The notes under the pieces: generated by a model
What the model saw: only the letters and a program-made list of their open reading frames with translations
What the model was told of the DNA's origin: nothing
Databases searched by the model: none
Part shown: in pieces, positions 11,363-20,884 of the stretch
Layout of the letters: each line of letters begins with the position of its first letter
Numbering within the stretch: position 1 is the first letter of the stretch
NCBI GenBank assembly: GCA_900095095.1
Contig: FMBT01000501.1
Location: forward strand, 1-64,000
Length of the DNA stretch: 64,000 bases
Source: Fragilariopsis cylindrus CCMP1102
Lineage: Eukaryota > Bacillariophyta > Bacillariophyceae > Bacillariales > Bacillariaceae
Direction: 5' to 3'
Made by a program: the position numbers and the translations under genes

Positions 11363-12521
11363 ATGAGAAATCGATTCTTCTTGAGTACACGGCGCCACCA
11401 TGCGTCGTCTGCTCTTGATCGTATGCGGTGTATTTTTGGATATGATGTCGTATACCGTTATTTGACGACGACGACGACGACGACAAAATTGTCAATATCG
11501 CCATCGATATGTAACAATTTGAATGCTAATGATGGTACCATTGTTAGGTCTAGCAGTAAGGATTTTGGCAACAGCAGCGTCATCGTCATCAACAACAACA
11601 ACAACAAATAAGGCAACATCAATCTTCCCAAATAATATATTCAGATCCATTCTTTCGTCGTTGTAATAATTCCAGAGATAAGAATCAACAACATCATAAA
11701 CGATTTCAATTCCGATGCTTTGCATTTGATTCACGAAAGGTTCGAACACGAAAAAAGTCTAAAAATCCTTTTAAGGTATTAAAAGTGAAAGAAGGGATGT
11801 TGTATAAGGATGTGAAGATAAAGTTTTTAAAGATCGCTATGAATAATCATCCCGATACATATCATTCGTCAGCAGATGATGATATAAATGAGAAGGAACA
11901 GCAAGAAAAGATGAGAAACACATTTATTAATGCAAGGATTGCATTTGAAGCGCTTACAGTAGACACGATGGAACAGCTATATTAGTTACAGATACCGTCG
12001 ACGAGGAAGAAAATTTTGATTCATGGTTTAAAAATGAAACTGGTCTTAAGAATCCATTTGATGTTGATATTGATCCAGAAACTATGAAGGAGGTAGCAAA
12101 AATGACTGAAGATGTGGGTGGTGATCAAGGTTTGGATCGAGATGGAGGAAGTAAGTTACTAGTAGTAGTAATAGTATTACTGCTGTATTGTACTTTTTGT
12201 TGTTGTTATTGTCATACGATACAGTATGGTATTAAGTATGATAGTGTGACATGCTAATTTGTTCCGTGGTGGAATATTCGTTTCGTTGGCAGTATCTACA
12301 TCACCTAACTAACTGTGTGTAATTGATTCTCACAATTATTTCTTTCTATTCGATATTGGTTCCATTAAATTTTAGTGTGGCAACTAGCCCGAATGGTGAC
12401 ATCGACCGTCAAGGCTGGTGGAGATGTAGCATCGATTCTTAGATTAGAATCTGGAGATGTCAAAAATCAACCTGGTAAGAGTAGTGGTGGAAAATTAGGA
12501 CGACGACCACGAAAATTTTGA
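11363..12521 (+). CDS. J-domain (DnaJ-like) protein, probably mitochondrial, two exons
   Basis: The leader from 11363 (MRNRFFLSTRRHHASSALDR) is Arg/Ser-rich without acids, like a mitochondrial presequence. The J domain reads NPFKVLKVKEGMLYKDVK...FLKIAMNNHPDTYH, with the diagnostic HPD, then a helix (FINARIAFEALT). The region after it (VDEEENFDSWFKNETG) is acidic. Intron 12151-12375 (GTAAGT...TTTTAG) is followed by exon 2, encoding WQLARMVTSTVKAGGD and a basic end (GRRPRKF). One-base frame steps occur near 11609 (after an AAC run) and 11970. J proteins stimulate Hsp70 ATPase; the partner is not visible. Total length is about 385 residues, with only one J domain and no Zn-finger region (type III). 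Confidence 0.7.
12151..12375 (+). other. Intron of J-domain gene
   Basis: The 225 bp intron has donor GGAAGTAAGT and acceptor TTTTAG. It joins GGA-GGA-A to TG-TGG in phase 1 and leads into a clean C-terminal frame. Confidence 0.75.
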
Positions 12522-14185
12522 TAGCTTTTTCTTTGCCATACCAATATCCACGGGGGGTGGGTGTCCCCAAGTCTATACTACATCTACTAGGATATTAGTG
12601 TAATAGTTGGTGTACAAGAATGTAGATACCACTAGGACATACAGGGTACGTGCGTGTATAGCTAATAAGACACGCCTCGTCATCAACAACGTTCGCTTCT
12701 ATAAAATAATAATGTTATCATTCTTCATACAGAAATCAGACCATTACTAATTAAATATGAATCGTAACTTTGAGATAGGAAGGAATGATAGTGGAATAAG
12801 TTATAAATAGAATTATCATTCCGATGCCGATTAGTGTACTATTATTATTTATTTATTCCAAACCAGCATGTAGTAGAAGATCAAAACATTAATTAAGTGG
12901 TGACATGTATGTATTGTGTCGTGATGTCTTTAGATTGTCCTGGTTTGGTTTAGGACGAGGTATGTTGTACGTACGTTGGTGTCATCTGATCTATATCAAG
13001 CTTAGAAACGACGGACCCCATAATCGTCTTCACCAAAATTAAATTAGAAGCTTCAACAGGACACTGGACGCATCATGCCAGCGTCGAGTCTTAGCTATGA
13101 GTCTCTGTTCTTCCTCTCCACCTTCTTCTCTTTTTCCCTGTCGAGTCGATTCGATCCATCATGTATGTCTCGGGCGGACAAACCACACATACAGTACACA
13201 TTTTTTCAAAATCTGATAGCACAGTATTCTTTTATGACGAACTTCTGAGAAAGCATGTCAATAGATACTGACATGACATGACATGTTTGATTTGTAAATA
13301 GCTTCGTCGATGATCATATTATTGACATGGTATGTGGCGCATGCATCAGGAAACAAGGCAAACCCATAAAGAACATTATACAACATCACAAGAAACAAAT
13401 CAGCCAGCAAGGTCAATACGTTAGTTAGACACTATCTATCGCCTGTTTCGGGCGAAGGGACAAACCACATCAGACTATTTACCCCTGATGCATATCATGT
13501 TGAGATGAACTTCTGTGGAAACCTGGCCAATAGAATTATGTAGAGAGATGACGACACAGTTTCATTTTGCAAATAACTTAGTCAATTCGTGCTTCGTCGA
13601 TCGTGGTGGGCACGGGGCTTGCGCATGATAATGAAGCAGTATCAAGTAATTACAACGCACATCACAAAAACATCAGCAGAGAAGCAAGACAGACGCGCGA
13701 TACAGTTATTTTCTGTACTTCAGTAGTATGCTGGTGCTGAATTCCTCAATACTCTATCGAATACGGTTTACTTCAAATTGATGTGTTAATATCGAAAATC
13801 GAGTTTTCCTCTAAATAAATGAGACACGACTACATAACGACAGCACGCCAAAAAACAGCAGAGCGAACAGAGCCTTCACTGAGGTTTTTCCTTGGTAATT
13901 CCCTGATTACGTGAGTCAACCGTGTTACTGGTACTTTGAACTAGCGACTGCGAAAGTTTGAAAGTAGTAAAGTACAGTACGAAACACTGTCACAATTCGA
14001 AAAATAAATAATACTTCCTCAACTAACAAAAACACACCGTTTTCAAAAGAAGCACACCTGTTATTTTTTTTAGTTCCTACACAACTCATAATTTTTACGA
14101 ACAGAAGATTTCCAAACAATCACCGTAGCTAAACGAAACAAGCAAGAATAACAACATTCAACAACAAAACCATCACACACACACC
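12522..14185. other. Long non-coding interval
   Basis: These 1.66 kb hold no convincing ORF. Contents include a GGGGGTGGG block near 12554 and a diverged direct duplication (listed separately). The interval ends in an A/C-rich stretch with ACAACA and CACACA motifs just before the ATG at 14186, typical of a 5' leader. Confidence 0.5.
13169..13690 (+). repeat. Diverged direct duplication, unit about 275 bp
   Basis: Two copies start near 13169 and 13446. Shared landmarks in the same order are CGGGCG followed by GACAAACCACA, GAACTTCTG, CAATAGA, TTTGTAAATA against TTTGCAAATA, TTCGTCGAT, a GCGCATG block, and an ACAACATCACAAGAAACA-like block. Many substitutions and gaps separate the copies, so the duplication is old. 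No coding frame is preserved. Confidence 0.6.
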
Positions 14186-14608
14186 ATGATCAGCAATCAA
14201 TACTACAGTCCCAGTAATCACCAGAGAAGAACTACTACTACTATTAATTGCAAGAGAAGTTCTATTCTTCGATCGAAAGAGTTGGTAGAAATCGGTTCAT
14301 GCTGGCCTCGAATCCTTATTCTTTCAGAGGATGAGCAAGAATCTGTGGAACGTCGCAGTCATTGCCATCGAACACGACAACGAAAGAGGAGCAATTCCTT
14401 CCAGAGCATCAATAGCAATCCAATCAAGGTTTCTCGAAGATTCAAGCATAGACGGGTTGCCTCATCCTGCTCATCTCCAATTCCAATCCTCTGCTCTCAA
14501 ATTGCTCCACTTTCACCATCATCTGCCACTTTCATTTCTATTGACCAAAATACAACAAGCTGGAAACCATTATCATCGCACTCAACACAATCATCATCTA
14601 TGCAGTAA
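14186..14608 (+). CDS. Doubtful Ser-rich small ORF
   Basis: The 140-codon frame follows an A/C-rich leader (ACAACAAAACCATCACACAC) that looks like a 5' UTR. The product is basic and Ser-rich with no recognisable domain (QRRTTTTINCKRSSILRSK near the start, KVSRRFKHRRVASSCSS in the middle). A second frame from 14331 is also open for 103 codons and is no less plausible, and a one-base frame step between them cannot be excluded. I give no function. Confidence 0.3.
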   Translation: MISNQYYSPSNHQRRTTTTINCKRSSILRSKELVEIGSCWPRILILSEDEQESVERRSHCHRTRQRKRSNSFQSINSNPIKVSRRFKHRRVASSCSSPIPILCSQIAPLSPSSATFISIDQNTTSWKPLSSHSTQSSSMQ

Positions 14609-15736
14609 AGACATCATCCTTAACAGGACGGCCTGTGAATGATGTGTCTCATCATTTACTACATGACGATGACAAGTCGGTTGGGTCTTCCGGTATCAGA
14701 TGATTTGATACGATTGGTAGAAAAGAAGCACAAATGAATTGAACCAATTTGAATCAACGAATCACAAACTAAATAGACCCAGGTCTTAAGAGAAAAATTG
14801 TGCATGTTACATAACAAGCTAGCTAAACACACAACACAACATTCCTACGCTATACAATAATCGAATTAAAAAACCGATCGCCGATGGAACAAAAACGAAT
14901 GAATCCGTTGAAGTAACAGAACAAACACAAACGAGATATGATCCTACTAGCCTATATATAATTAGAACATACATATATTATATAACACATATGTAAAAGA
15001 AACTACTGTACTTACCACGACTATAGCGTCACACCACCATACCATAGTCAACAAAAAACGTAAAAATTTAGCGTTGAGGCAGAAGGCATGATTGATTCGT
15101 TTTTTTTTCATCTCCGATATAAAGAAATTCAGATCATCTGCATGGCTTTTTCACCCCGAAATCGAGTCACGTACAAATAAATGGAATTTTGCACTATTAT
15201 ACCAAAGTGTTTCAGTCACGTGTGGACAGCTGAGCTGATCTAAATTCTTCCATCAAGTCGCGTGTGAAGGAAGTTTCCATCTCTCACGGTACGGTACTGT
15301 ACTTCATGCACACGTTGTTCCCTATGGCATCGCAAGCATCGCGAGCTTCGCGACTACAAATGAGTAAATCTGACAACATGCTCGTCGTGCGGATCGTATT
15401 TTGCGCGATCAAAAAAATGAGATTTTGTCTATTTTATCATTTGTCGAGTCGAGTCGAGTCTACGACGAATGCTGTCGTTGCGTGTTGCGTTGATTATTTG
15501 ATGATTTCATTTCAGCTTATCTTGGTGGTAAGTTGTTGAAGTTACTTGGTAACCTTCTTGATTTTTGTTCTACTAGCAGAGACTAGAGTACTTCAGAAGT
15601 ACAGTAGCTAAGCAATTCTGTTCTCATTCGACCGGAATGTCACGGGTGTATTCGAACAACTTCAAAGTCAAAAGAAAAGTCCTCTAACGCTTTGTGAGTT
15701 TTTGTTGTTTAAAAATTGGTGAGAAGCAGAAAGAAA
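14609..15736. other. Intergenic
   Basis: These 1.1 kb hold no supported gene. A CACGTG box lies at 15217-15222 and a CAGCTGAGCTG repeat follows shortly after. A GAGTC tandem (TCGAGTCGAGTCGAGTC) lies near 15445. The small open frame at 15264-15539 lacks any protein-like composition. Confidence 0.45.
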
Positions 15737-16060
15737 ATGGAGGCACGAAGGAGAGGAATGAATATTAATGATGATGATGATGATAATACAGGAGGAAAAT
15801 CGACAGGTCTTATGATCGATACCGTAGAAGAAGGAGGATCAGGAGACAGAGTGGTACAAGTAGTAACAGAAGATTCGCATATACGTAGTCTTGCTAAGGG
15901 TTTAACATGGAGATTTGTGGCAACTACCACAACTGTTGTTATTGCTTGGTATATAACAGGAGAAACAACATTAGCATTCCAAATTGGATTTATAGAATTC
16001 TTTGCTAAAATTACTATTTATTATGTGCATGAAAGAATTTGGGCAAAAATTCGTTTGTAA
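15737..16060 (+). CDS. DUF2061 family small membrane protein
   Basis: The product is 107 residues from the ATG at 15737. An acidic, low-complexity N-terminus (NDDDDDN) precedes one DUF2061 domain: SLAKGLTWRFVATTTTVVIA, then ITGETTLAFQIGFIEFFAKI and YYVHERIWAKIRL at the very C-terminus. The two hydrophobic stretches are predicted membrane spans, and the conserved WR, HERxW and K positions are present. The family is small and of unknown biochemical function in bacteria and algae. There is no clear targeting peptide; the Arg-rich start (MEARRRGM) could be a weak presequence. Confidence 0.8.
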   Translation: MEARRRGMNINDDDDDNTGGKSTGLMIDTVEEGGSGDRVVQVVTEDSHIRSLAKGLTWRFVATTTTVVIAWYITGETTLAFQIGFIEFFAKITIYYVHERIWAKIRL

Positions 16061-16963
16061 AAGATTTAAATACGTTGTTATTATATAATATCAGATAAAT
16101 TCAACTTCTTTCCTCATTTAAGTCAATCAAGAAAAGGAAGTTTTTCTTTCTTCTTCTTCTATTTATTTATTTATTATCCAATGTACGAAAAATTGCAGTA
16201 AAATAACTTGTGCGGAAGTTACAGTATCGATGGGAACACCTAATTTTAGTGCTGGTCTGATAATATATTTAGTGGAGCAACAACGACGTTAATGTGAATG
16301 ATGTTTAGTCTGACTGTTTTGTACAAGCACACAATTTCATGATGTCTACTGTTTTATTCATAGAGGCTTCGGTGAAATAGGAGATTCATTCGTTCCGTCG
16401 AAGAGCATTATCTAGGTCTACTTTTCGAGTGTGTTTTTGTGACCTTCACAACCAGAATAATAGTAATATATTCATCTGGTTCTTGGATCTAAGAGTACTA
16501 CACTACTTCAAACAAACCAAATAATCTGATTTTAACTTAGTTTTACTAATATACAAAATCAACTTTACAAGACACAAAGGGCATGCAAGTACATTTATTC
16601 CTACTGTACCACGTACCACATCATGTAATTGGATTTGATAAATCTACTTCGTGAATTCAGCAGTATGTACATCATTCTACAACATTACTGTAAATTATAA
16701 TGCAAGTTGACGAGAGTTTTTCTGACATCATCAAACAACACTTGTATGATATATATGGAGTGGAAGAAATGTAATTTTTTAAATTGACTTTTCACATTGC
16801 TTATAGTGTTTATAATGATGTTGTTATTTCGGTTTTTCATTCCGATTTATTACGATCCCATTCCGTCCGTCGCTTTACGGCATGATCGAACTTTTTCTCT
16901 CTTTTTCTTTCTTGCTGTCTTCTATTGTAACATCCGAGAAAATACTTTAATTGTCTTCTTTTT
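16061..16963. other. Intergenic, convergent gene ends
   Basis: These 0.9 kb lie between the 3' ends of the DUF2061 gene and the gamma-CA-like gene. They hold T/C-rich runs near 16140 and 16900 and are otherwise AT-rich, with no ORF, repeat or RNA gene that I can support. Confidence 0.45.
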
Positions 16964-17858
16964 TTAAGCCGTACTACTACCCGCAGCATGCTTGAGTTCT
17001 AAATCTTCCAAATGAACGTATGTATTCCCGACAGGAAGAAATTCTAATAAATGTTCTTTGGCCTTTTGATGAATTTCTAATGAAATCTTTTTAATATTTT
17101 CTGTTTCATCTGTAGTTAAATTAGCAACAAATTGTGCAGGATTTCCACCCCATTTTTGTCCAGATGGAATGTATGAATATGGTGGAATTACTGTTCCCGG
17201 TTCCAGCATAACATTCGATTCAACAATTGAACCCTCTAGGATGGTACATTTTTCACCAATAACAACTAAGTCATCAACACGACATGATTTTAATACACAA
17301 CCACTTCCGATTGTTACGTAGTGTCCAATGTGTGTAACAGGTGGGAATCCTGTTGATAAGGTAGCATTCTTTTTTAATGTAGTAACGACAGATCCTTCTC
17401 CTACACTCGATGTGAAACCAATTGTAATAGGATGAGATGAATCGGCACGAACAACTGCACCGTACCAAACACTAGATTGATCCCAATTTGTAACCTCTCC
17501 AATCACTGATGCGGTTGGTGCGATAAATGTATCGTTCGTTACAAATGGAGCTTGACCAAGAAACGTCATCTGAGGACGGTGTCGAGAAATTATCTATTTG
17601 AAATGAATTGGTAAAAACACATAGATAAACCGGTGAGATAAATATCCCGATCGTCGATAATCAGAAAAGTGTTGATATCAAGCAAGATGAATTTTTTAAA
17701 AAAATCAATGAATCGAATTCAATCAATACAGAATAAATAAACAATGTGATGTTGTTGTTATTGGCGTAACATACCTCTAGAACTCCTGCCTCTTTTCGCA
17801 TCGCATTACCAGCCTCTCGCATCCCCTTTGAGACGACAGATTTCAATATATGTGCCAT
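16964..17858 (-). CDS. Gamma-carbonic-anhydrase-like protein, non-catalytic, two exons
   Basis: Exon 1 (17858-17775) encodes MAHILKSVVSKGMREAGNAM, and exon 2 (17593-16964) begins IISRHRPQM, matching the SRHR segment before the fold in plant gamma-CAs; the total is 237 residues. Left-handed beta-helix hexapeptides run through the middle (APTASVIGEV, SVWYGAVVRAD, TIGSGCVLKSC, IPSGQKWGGNPAQFV). The three zinc-binding histidines of the Cam family appear lost: the position after the GEGSVV strand reads TT, VTIGH becomes VTIGS, and LHGC becomes LKSC. Such gamma-CA-like subunits are structural parts of mitochondrial complex I in plants and algae. The short amphipathic N-terminus fits mitochondrial import. 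The gene is divergent from the M3 peptidase. Confidence 0.85.
17594..17774 (-). other. Intron of gamma-CA-like gene
   Basis: The 181 bp intron has donor GTATGT after GTTCTAGAG and acceptor CAAATAG. It is phase 0 and rebuilds a conserved SRHR junction. Confidence 0.8.
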
Positions 17859-18346
17859 GGTGTCGGTATTGATTGCCTGTCGGACTATTTACAACTAGAG
17901 AGAGAATGCACAGGTCTATTATTGGTAGGGGTGTTACCGATGAAGTTGCTGTTGTTGCTATTGTTGATGTTGTTTGTTGCTTGTCGTTAATATGCGGATG
18001 GGTGTTTGTGGTGTTAACTACATGCAGTACCAGGTAGCGGCATGGATGAGTTGATAACGATGTGAAATTACAGGTATTACATAAAGACTTAGTCAGTCTA
18101 TACCGCTTTGCCAAACCACACAAAAGTTTTACGAAACGTTGTATTTTTTCGCAGCACCCCACAAAGCGCTGAACGAAAACCTCATTTCTTTCTTCGATTG
18201 TACAGTATTGGATTATTTTGAGGATAAACGATAAACAACAACCAACACAAATCAACAAAGATACTCGTCGACAGCCGATAGAGTTGTACTGTAGTTGGGA
18301 TTCTGATTAGAGTAACAGCGAGATATAAATCGCAGGACTTAACAAC
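17859..18346. promoter_or_regulatory. Divergent promoter region, gamma-CA-like / M3 peptidase
   Basis: These 488 bp are shared upstream sequence for two probably mitochondrial proteins on opposite strands. I see no certain TATA box; an AGATATAAATCG stretch lies about 20 bp before the peptidase ATG. Co-regulation is inference from the arrangement. Confidence 0.4.
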
Positions 18347-20629
18347 ATGCTAACCTTTTTCGGCTCCTCAGTGACACGGTTCTTGAGGAGACAACATCAT
18401 GGATGTGTGGGGAGAACTTTTTCCAGTACTACTCAGTACGGTGTTAGTAGGCGTCCATCAATACGAGCGACGGCTTCTACAATAGGAATAATAAATCATC
18501 GAAGTTTTTCAGACGATAGTAATAATAAGAACAGCAGTAAAAACAAGATCGGTTTATTTTCTATTCCTGATTTACACTACCCAAACGACTTTCAACGTTT
18601 GACGAAGAAAGCGATACAAGAAAGTGATGAACTTCGAAATAAAATACCAGAATCAATCATATCACAAAACCAAGCTAGAGAAACATTGTATCAACTTGAT
18701 CAGATAAGTACAGCGGTATGCAATGTCATCGATGCGGCTGAATTATGCCGTTCCGCTCATGCTGATCCACAATGGAGGGAGGCTGCCAACACAGCATTTG
18801 CACAACTTCAAGATTATATTGCTACACTAAATACAGATCAACGTTTGTACAACGCGTTGGCGATAGTAGAAAAAGACTATTACGATGACTTGTCAGAAGA
18901 AGAACGTCGATTTACTTATGTGTTAAAACGTGAATTTGAAATGGATGGGATACATTTACCTGATCAAGAACGTGAAAATGTGAAGCAACTACATAATACA
19001 GTAACGACACTTGAAACGTTATTTGCTAATAATATAACCAATTCACATAAACAATTTTGGGTTGATGCAACTATGGTAGAATCTGTTATACCAAAACATG
19101 TCCTACAGGCCAATGGAGCTGTTTACGGTGATGATGAAAATCAACGACAACAACAAGTTCAACTAACAGCCGATTCTCCCATTACTCATTCCATTACAAG
19201 TTTTGCATCGAGTGGAGCACTGCGGAAAGAGGTATATATGGAAAGCATGACGAACTGTCCTGAAAATTTAGAAGTATTAGATGCTATGATCGATAGTCGG
19301 CATGAACTAGCACAAGCTCTTAATTTCGAATCATACAGTCATAGATTTTTACAGGATAAAATGGTCCAATCACCAGAAGACGTGTTTGATTTTTTAAATG
19401 ATTTACAACTACGAATCCAACCAGCCTACCAAAAAGAAATGTCAATGCTAAGTCACGCTAAGCAGCAGGTAGAAGGAAATACACAAATCGAACCATGGGA
19501 TGTCAAATTTTATGTCAAATTATTGAAGGCGCAAGGTGGAGTAGACCCCAGCGCGTTAGCACCGTACCTGAGCCTGTCGAATTGTTTGAATGCAATGAAA
19601 AAGTTAACATCATCTTTATTTGGTATCCGTATGGAAGAAATGAAACTTGAGAATGGAGAGCGATGGGATATAATCACCCAAAACGGTGATAGCAGCAACA
19701 AAAACAACAACCAGCAGTCAACAACTCCTGAGAAGGACGAAGGGATTCGAAAATTCGTTGTATCGGAGGAAGAAACCGGACGGGAACTCGGTACGATGTA
19801 CTTAGATTTGCATCCACGTCCGGGAAAGTACACCCACGCCGCACATTTCACTGTTCGATGCGGTTGTTTGGAGAATGGTCCAGATTCGGACTATCAAAAA
19901 CCCATTGTAGCTCTTGTTTGTAATATGAACACTGGCCAAGCTAGTTTTTCGTCACATCAAGAAGTCGAAACATTCCTGCATGAATTTGGACACGCTATGC
20001 ATTCTTTACTGAGTCGGACAAACTTCCAACACTTATCTGGAACGCGTGCCGCCATGGACTTTGTCGAAACACCCTCTCATTGGATGGAACATTATGCATG
20101 GTGCAAACAATTTCTACCTCTATTGGCAACAAACGAAAATGGTGAGCCACTTCCCGAGTCAATGGTCGAAGCGTTGAGTCAAAGTCGGAATCAATTTCGG
20201 TTTTTAGAAATGCAAAATCAGATCGTTTTGTCTAAATTTGACCAAACCATCTTCGGTGGCAACATGAACAACAACAATCAAAGAATTTCTACCAAAGATA
20301 CTTGGGCAGCAATGCATCGACAGAGCGGGGTTCCCTTTGCGGATAACACACACTGGTTTACTAATGTCGGGCATTTGGTTACATACGGTGCTGGATATTA
20401 TGGCTACCTCTACTCTCAAGTCTTTGCCGATGCAATCTGGAATGAACTATTTCATGACCAAAGTTTGAAACGAAGCTCGGGAGAGAAGATATGGAAAAAA
20501 ATGCTAATACATGGTGGTGCAAGAGATGCAAATGTCATGCTCGAAGATTTGCTAGGGCACAAACCTACCATAGATAATTACTGGAAAAGTCTTGTGGCAT
20601 CATCGAACGAAAACAATAAGGGTAGATAG
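18347..20629 (+). CDS. Mitochondrial intermediate peptidase-like M3 metallopeptidase
   Basis: The 760-residue product is encoded by one uninterrupted exon. The N-terminus (TRFLRRQHHGCVGRTFSSTT...RRPSIRATAS) is a good mitochondrial presequence. The M3 zinc site HEFGHAMH lies near residue 545, followed about 25 residues later by the glutamate ligand segment (VETPSHWMEHY). DLHPRPGKYTHAAHF and the YLYSQVFADAIW segment near the C-terminus are typical of the family. The yeast and human homologues (Oct1, MIPEP) remove an octapeptide from imported precursors after the first processing step; thimet-type oligopeptidase is the alternative. An Asn/Gln-rich insert (about residues 443-460) is diatom-like low complexity. 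The final C-terminal helix (HGGARDANVMLEDLLGHKP) is intact. Confidence 0.88.
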   Translation: MLTFFGSSVTRFLRRQHHGCVGRTFSSTTQYGVSRRPSIRATASTIGIINHRSFSDDSNNKNSSKNKIGLFSIPDLHYPNDFQRLTKKAIQESDELRNKIPESIISQNQARETLYQLDQISTAVCNVIDAAELCRSAHADPQWREAANTAFAQLQDYIATLNTDQRLYNALAIVEKDYYDDLSEEERRFTYVLKREFEMDGIHLPDQERENVKQLHNTVTTLETLFANNITNSHKQFWVDATMVESVIPKHVLQANGAVYGDDENQRQQQVQLTADSPITHSITSFASSGALRKEVYMESMTNCPENLEVLDAMIDSRHELAQALNFESYSHRFLQDKMVQSPEDVFDFLNDLQLRIQPAYQKEMSMLSHAKQQVEGNTQIEPWDVKFYVKLLKAQGGVDPSALAPYLSLSNCLNAMKKLTSSLFGIRMEEMKLENGERWDIITQNGDSSNKNNNQQSTTPEKDEGIRKFVVSEEETGRELGTMYLDLHPRPGKYTHAAHFTVRCGCLENGPDSDYQKPIVALVCNMNTGQASFSSHQEVETFLHEFGHAMHSLLSRTNFQHLSGTRAAMDFVETPSHWMEHYAWCKQFLPLLATNENGEPLPESMVEALSQSRNQFRFLEMQNQIVLSKFDQTIFGGNMNNNNQRISTKDTWAAMHRQSGVPFADNTHWFTNVGHLVTYGAGYYGYLYSQVFADAIWNELFHDQSLKRSSGEKIWKKMLIHGGARDANVMLEDLLGHKPTIDNYWKSLVASSNENNKGR

Positions 20630-20884
20630 CAAAAAGCGATCTTTAAATGACTACATCACTCATTGCCATATTAGATAAATCTACTAGATACGCTTCTGAC
20701 ATAAACATACTCAAAAGCTAGCAAGCTATTTATCACTTTGTACTATTGCTACTACTAATAAGGTGCGATTTAAGATGATTTTGAGTGTGAATATTTATTG
20801 TCAGTGTGAGAACACAATTCTAATGAACCCCTATTAGGTTGCGTTCACTCTGTGATTAAATCGACGAAATATACACCACGCCTC
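20630..20884. other. Convergent 3' region
   Basis: This short AT-rich spacer lies between the stop codons of the M3 peptidase (plus) and the CHD gene (minus). No feature beyond possible polyadenylation signals is visible. Confidence 0.4.

Noticed and set aside
14331-14642. Second open frame as a separate gene
   Set aside because: It overlaps the 14186 frame, and neither has a recognisable domain; mentioned only as an alternative.
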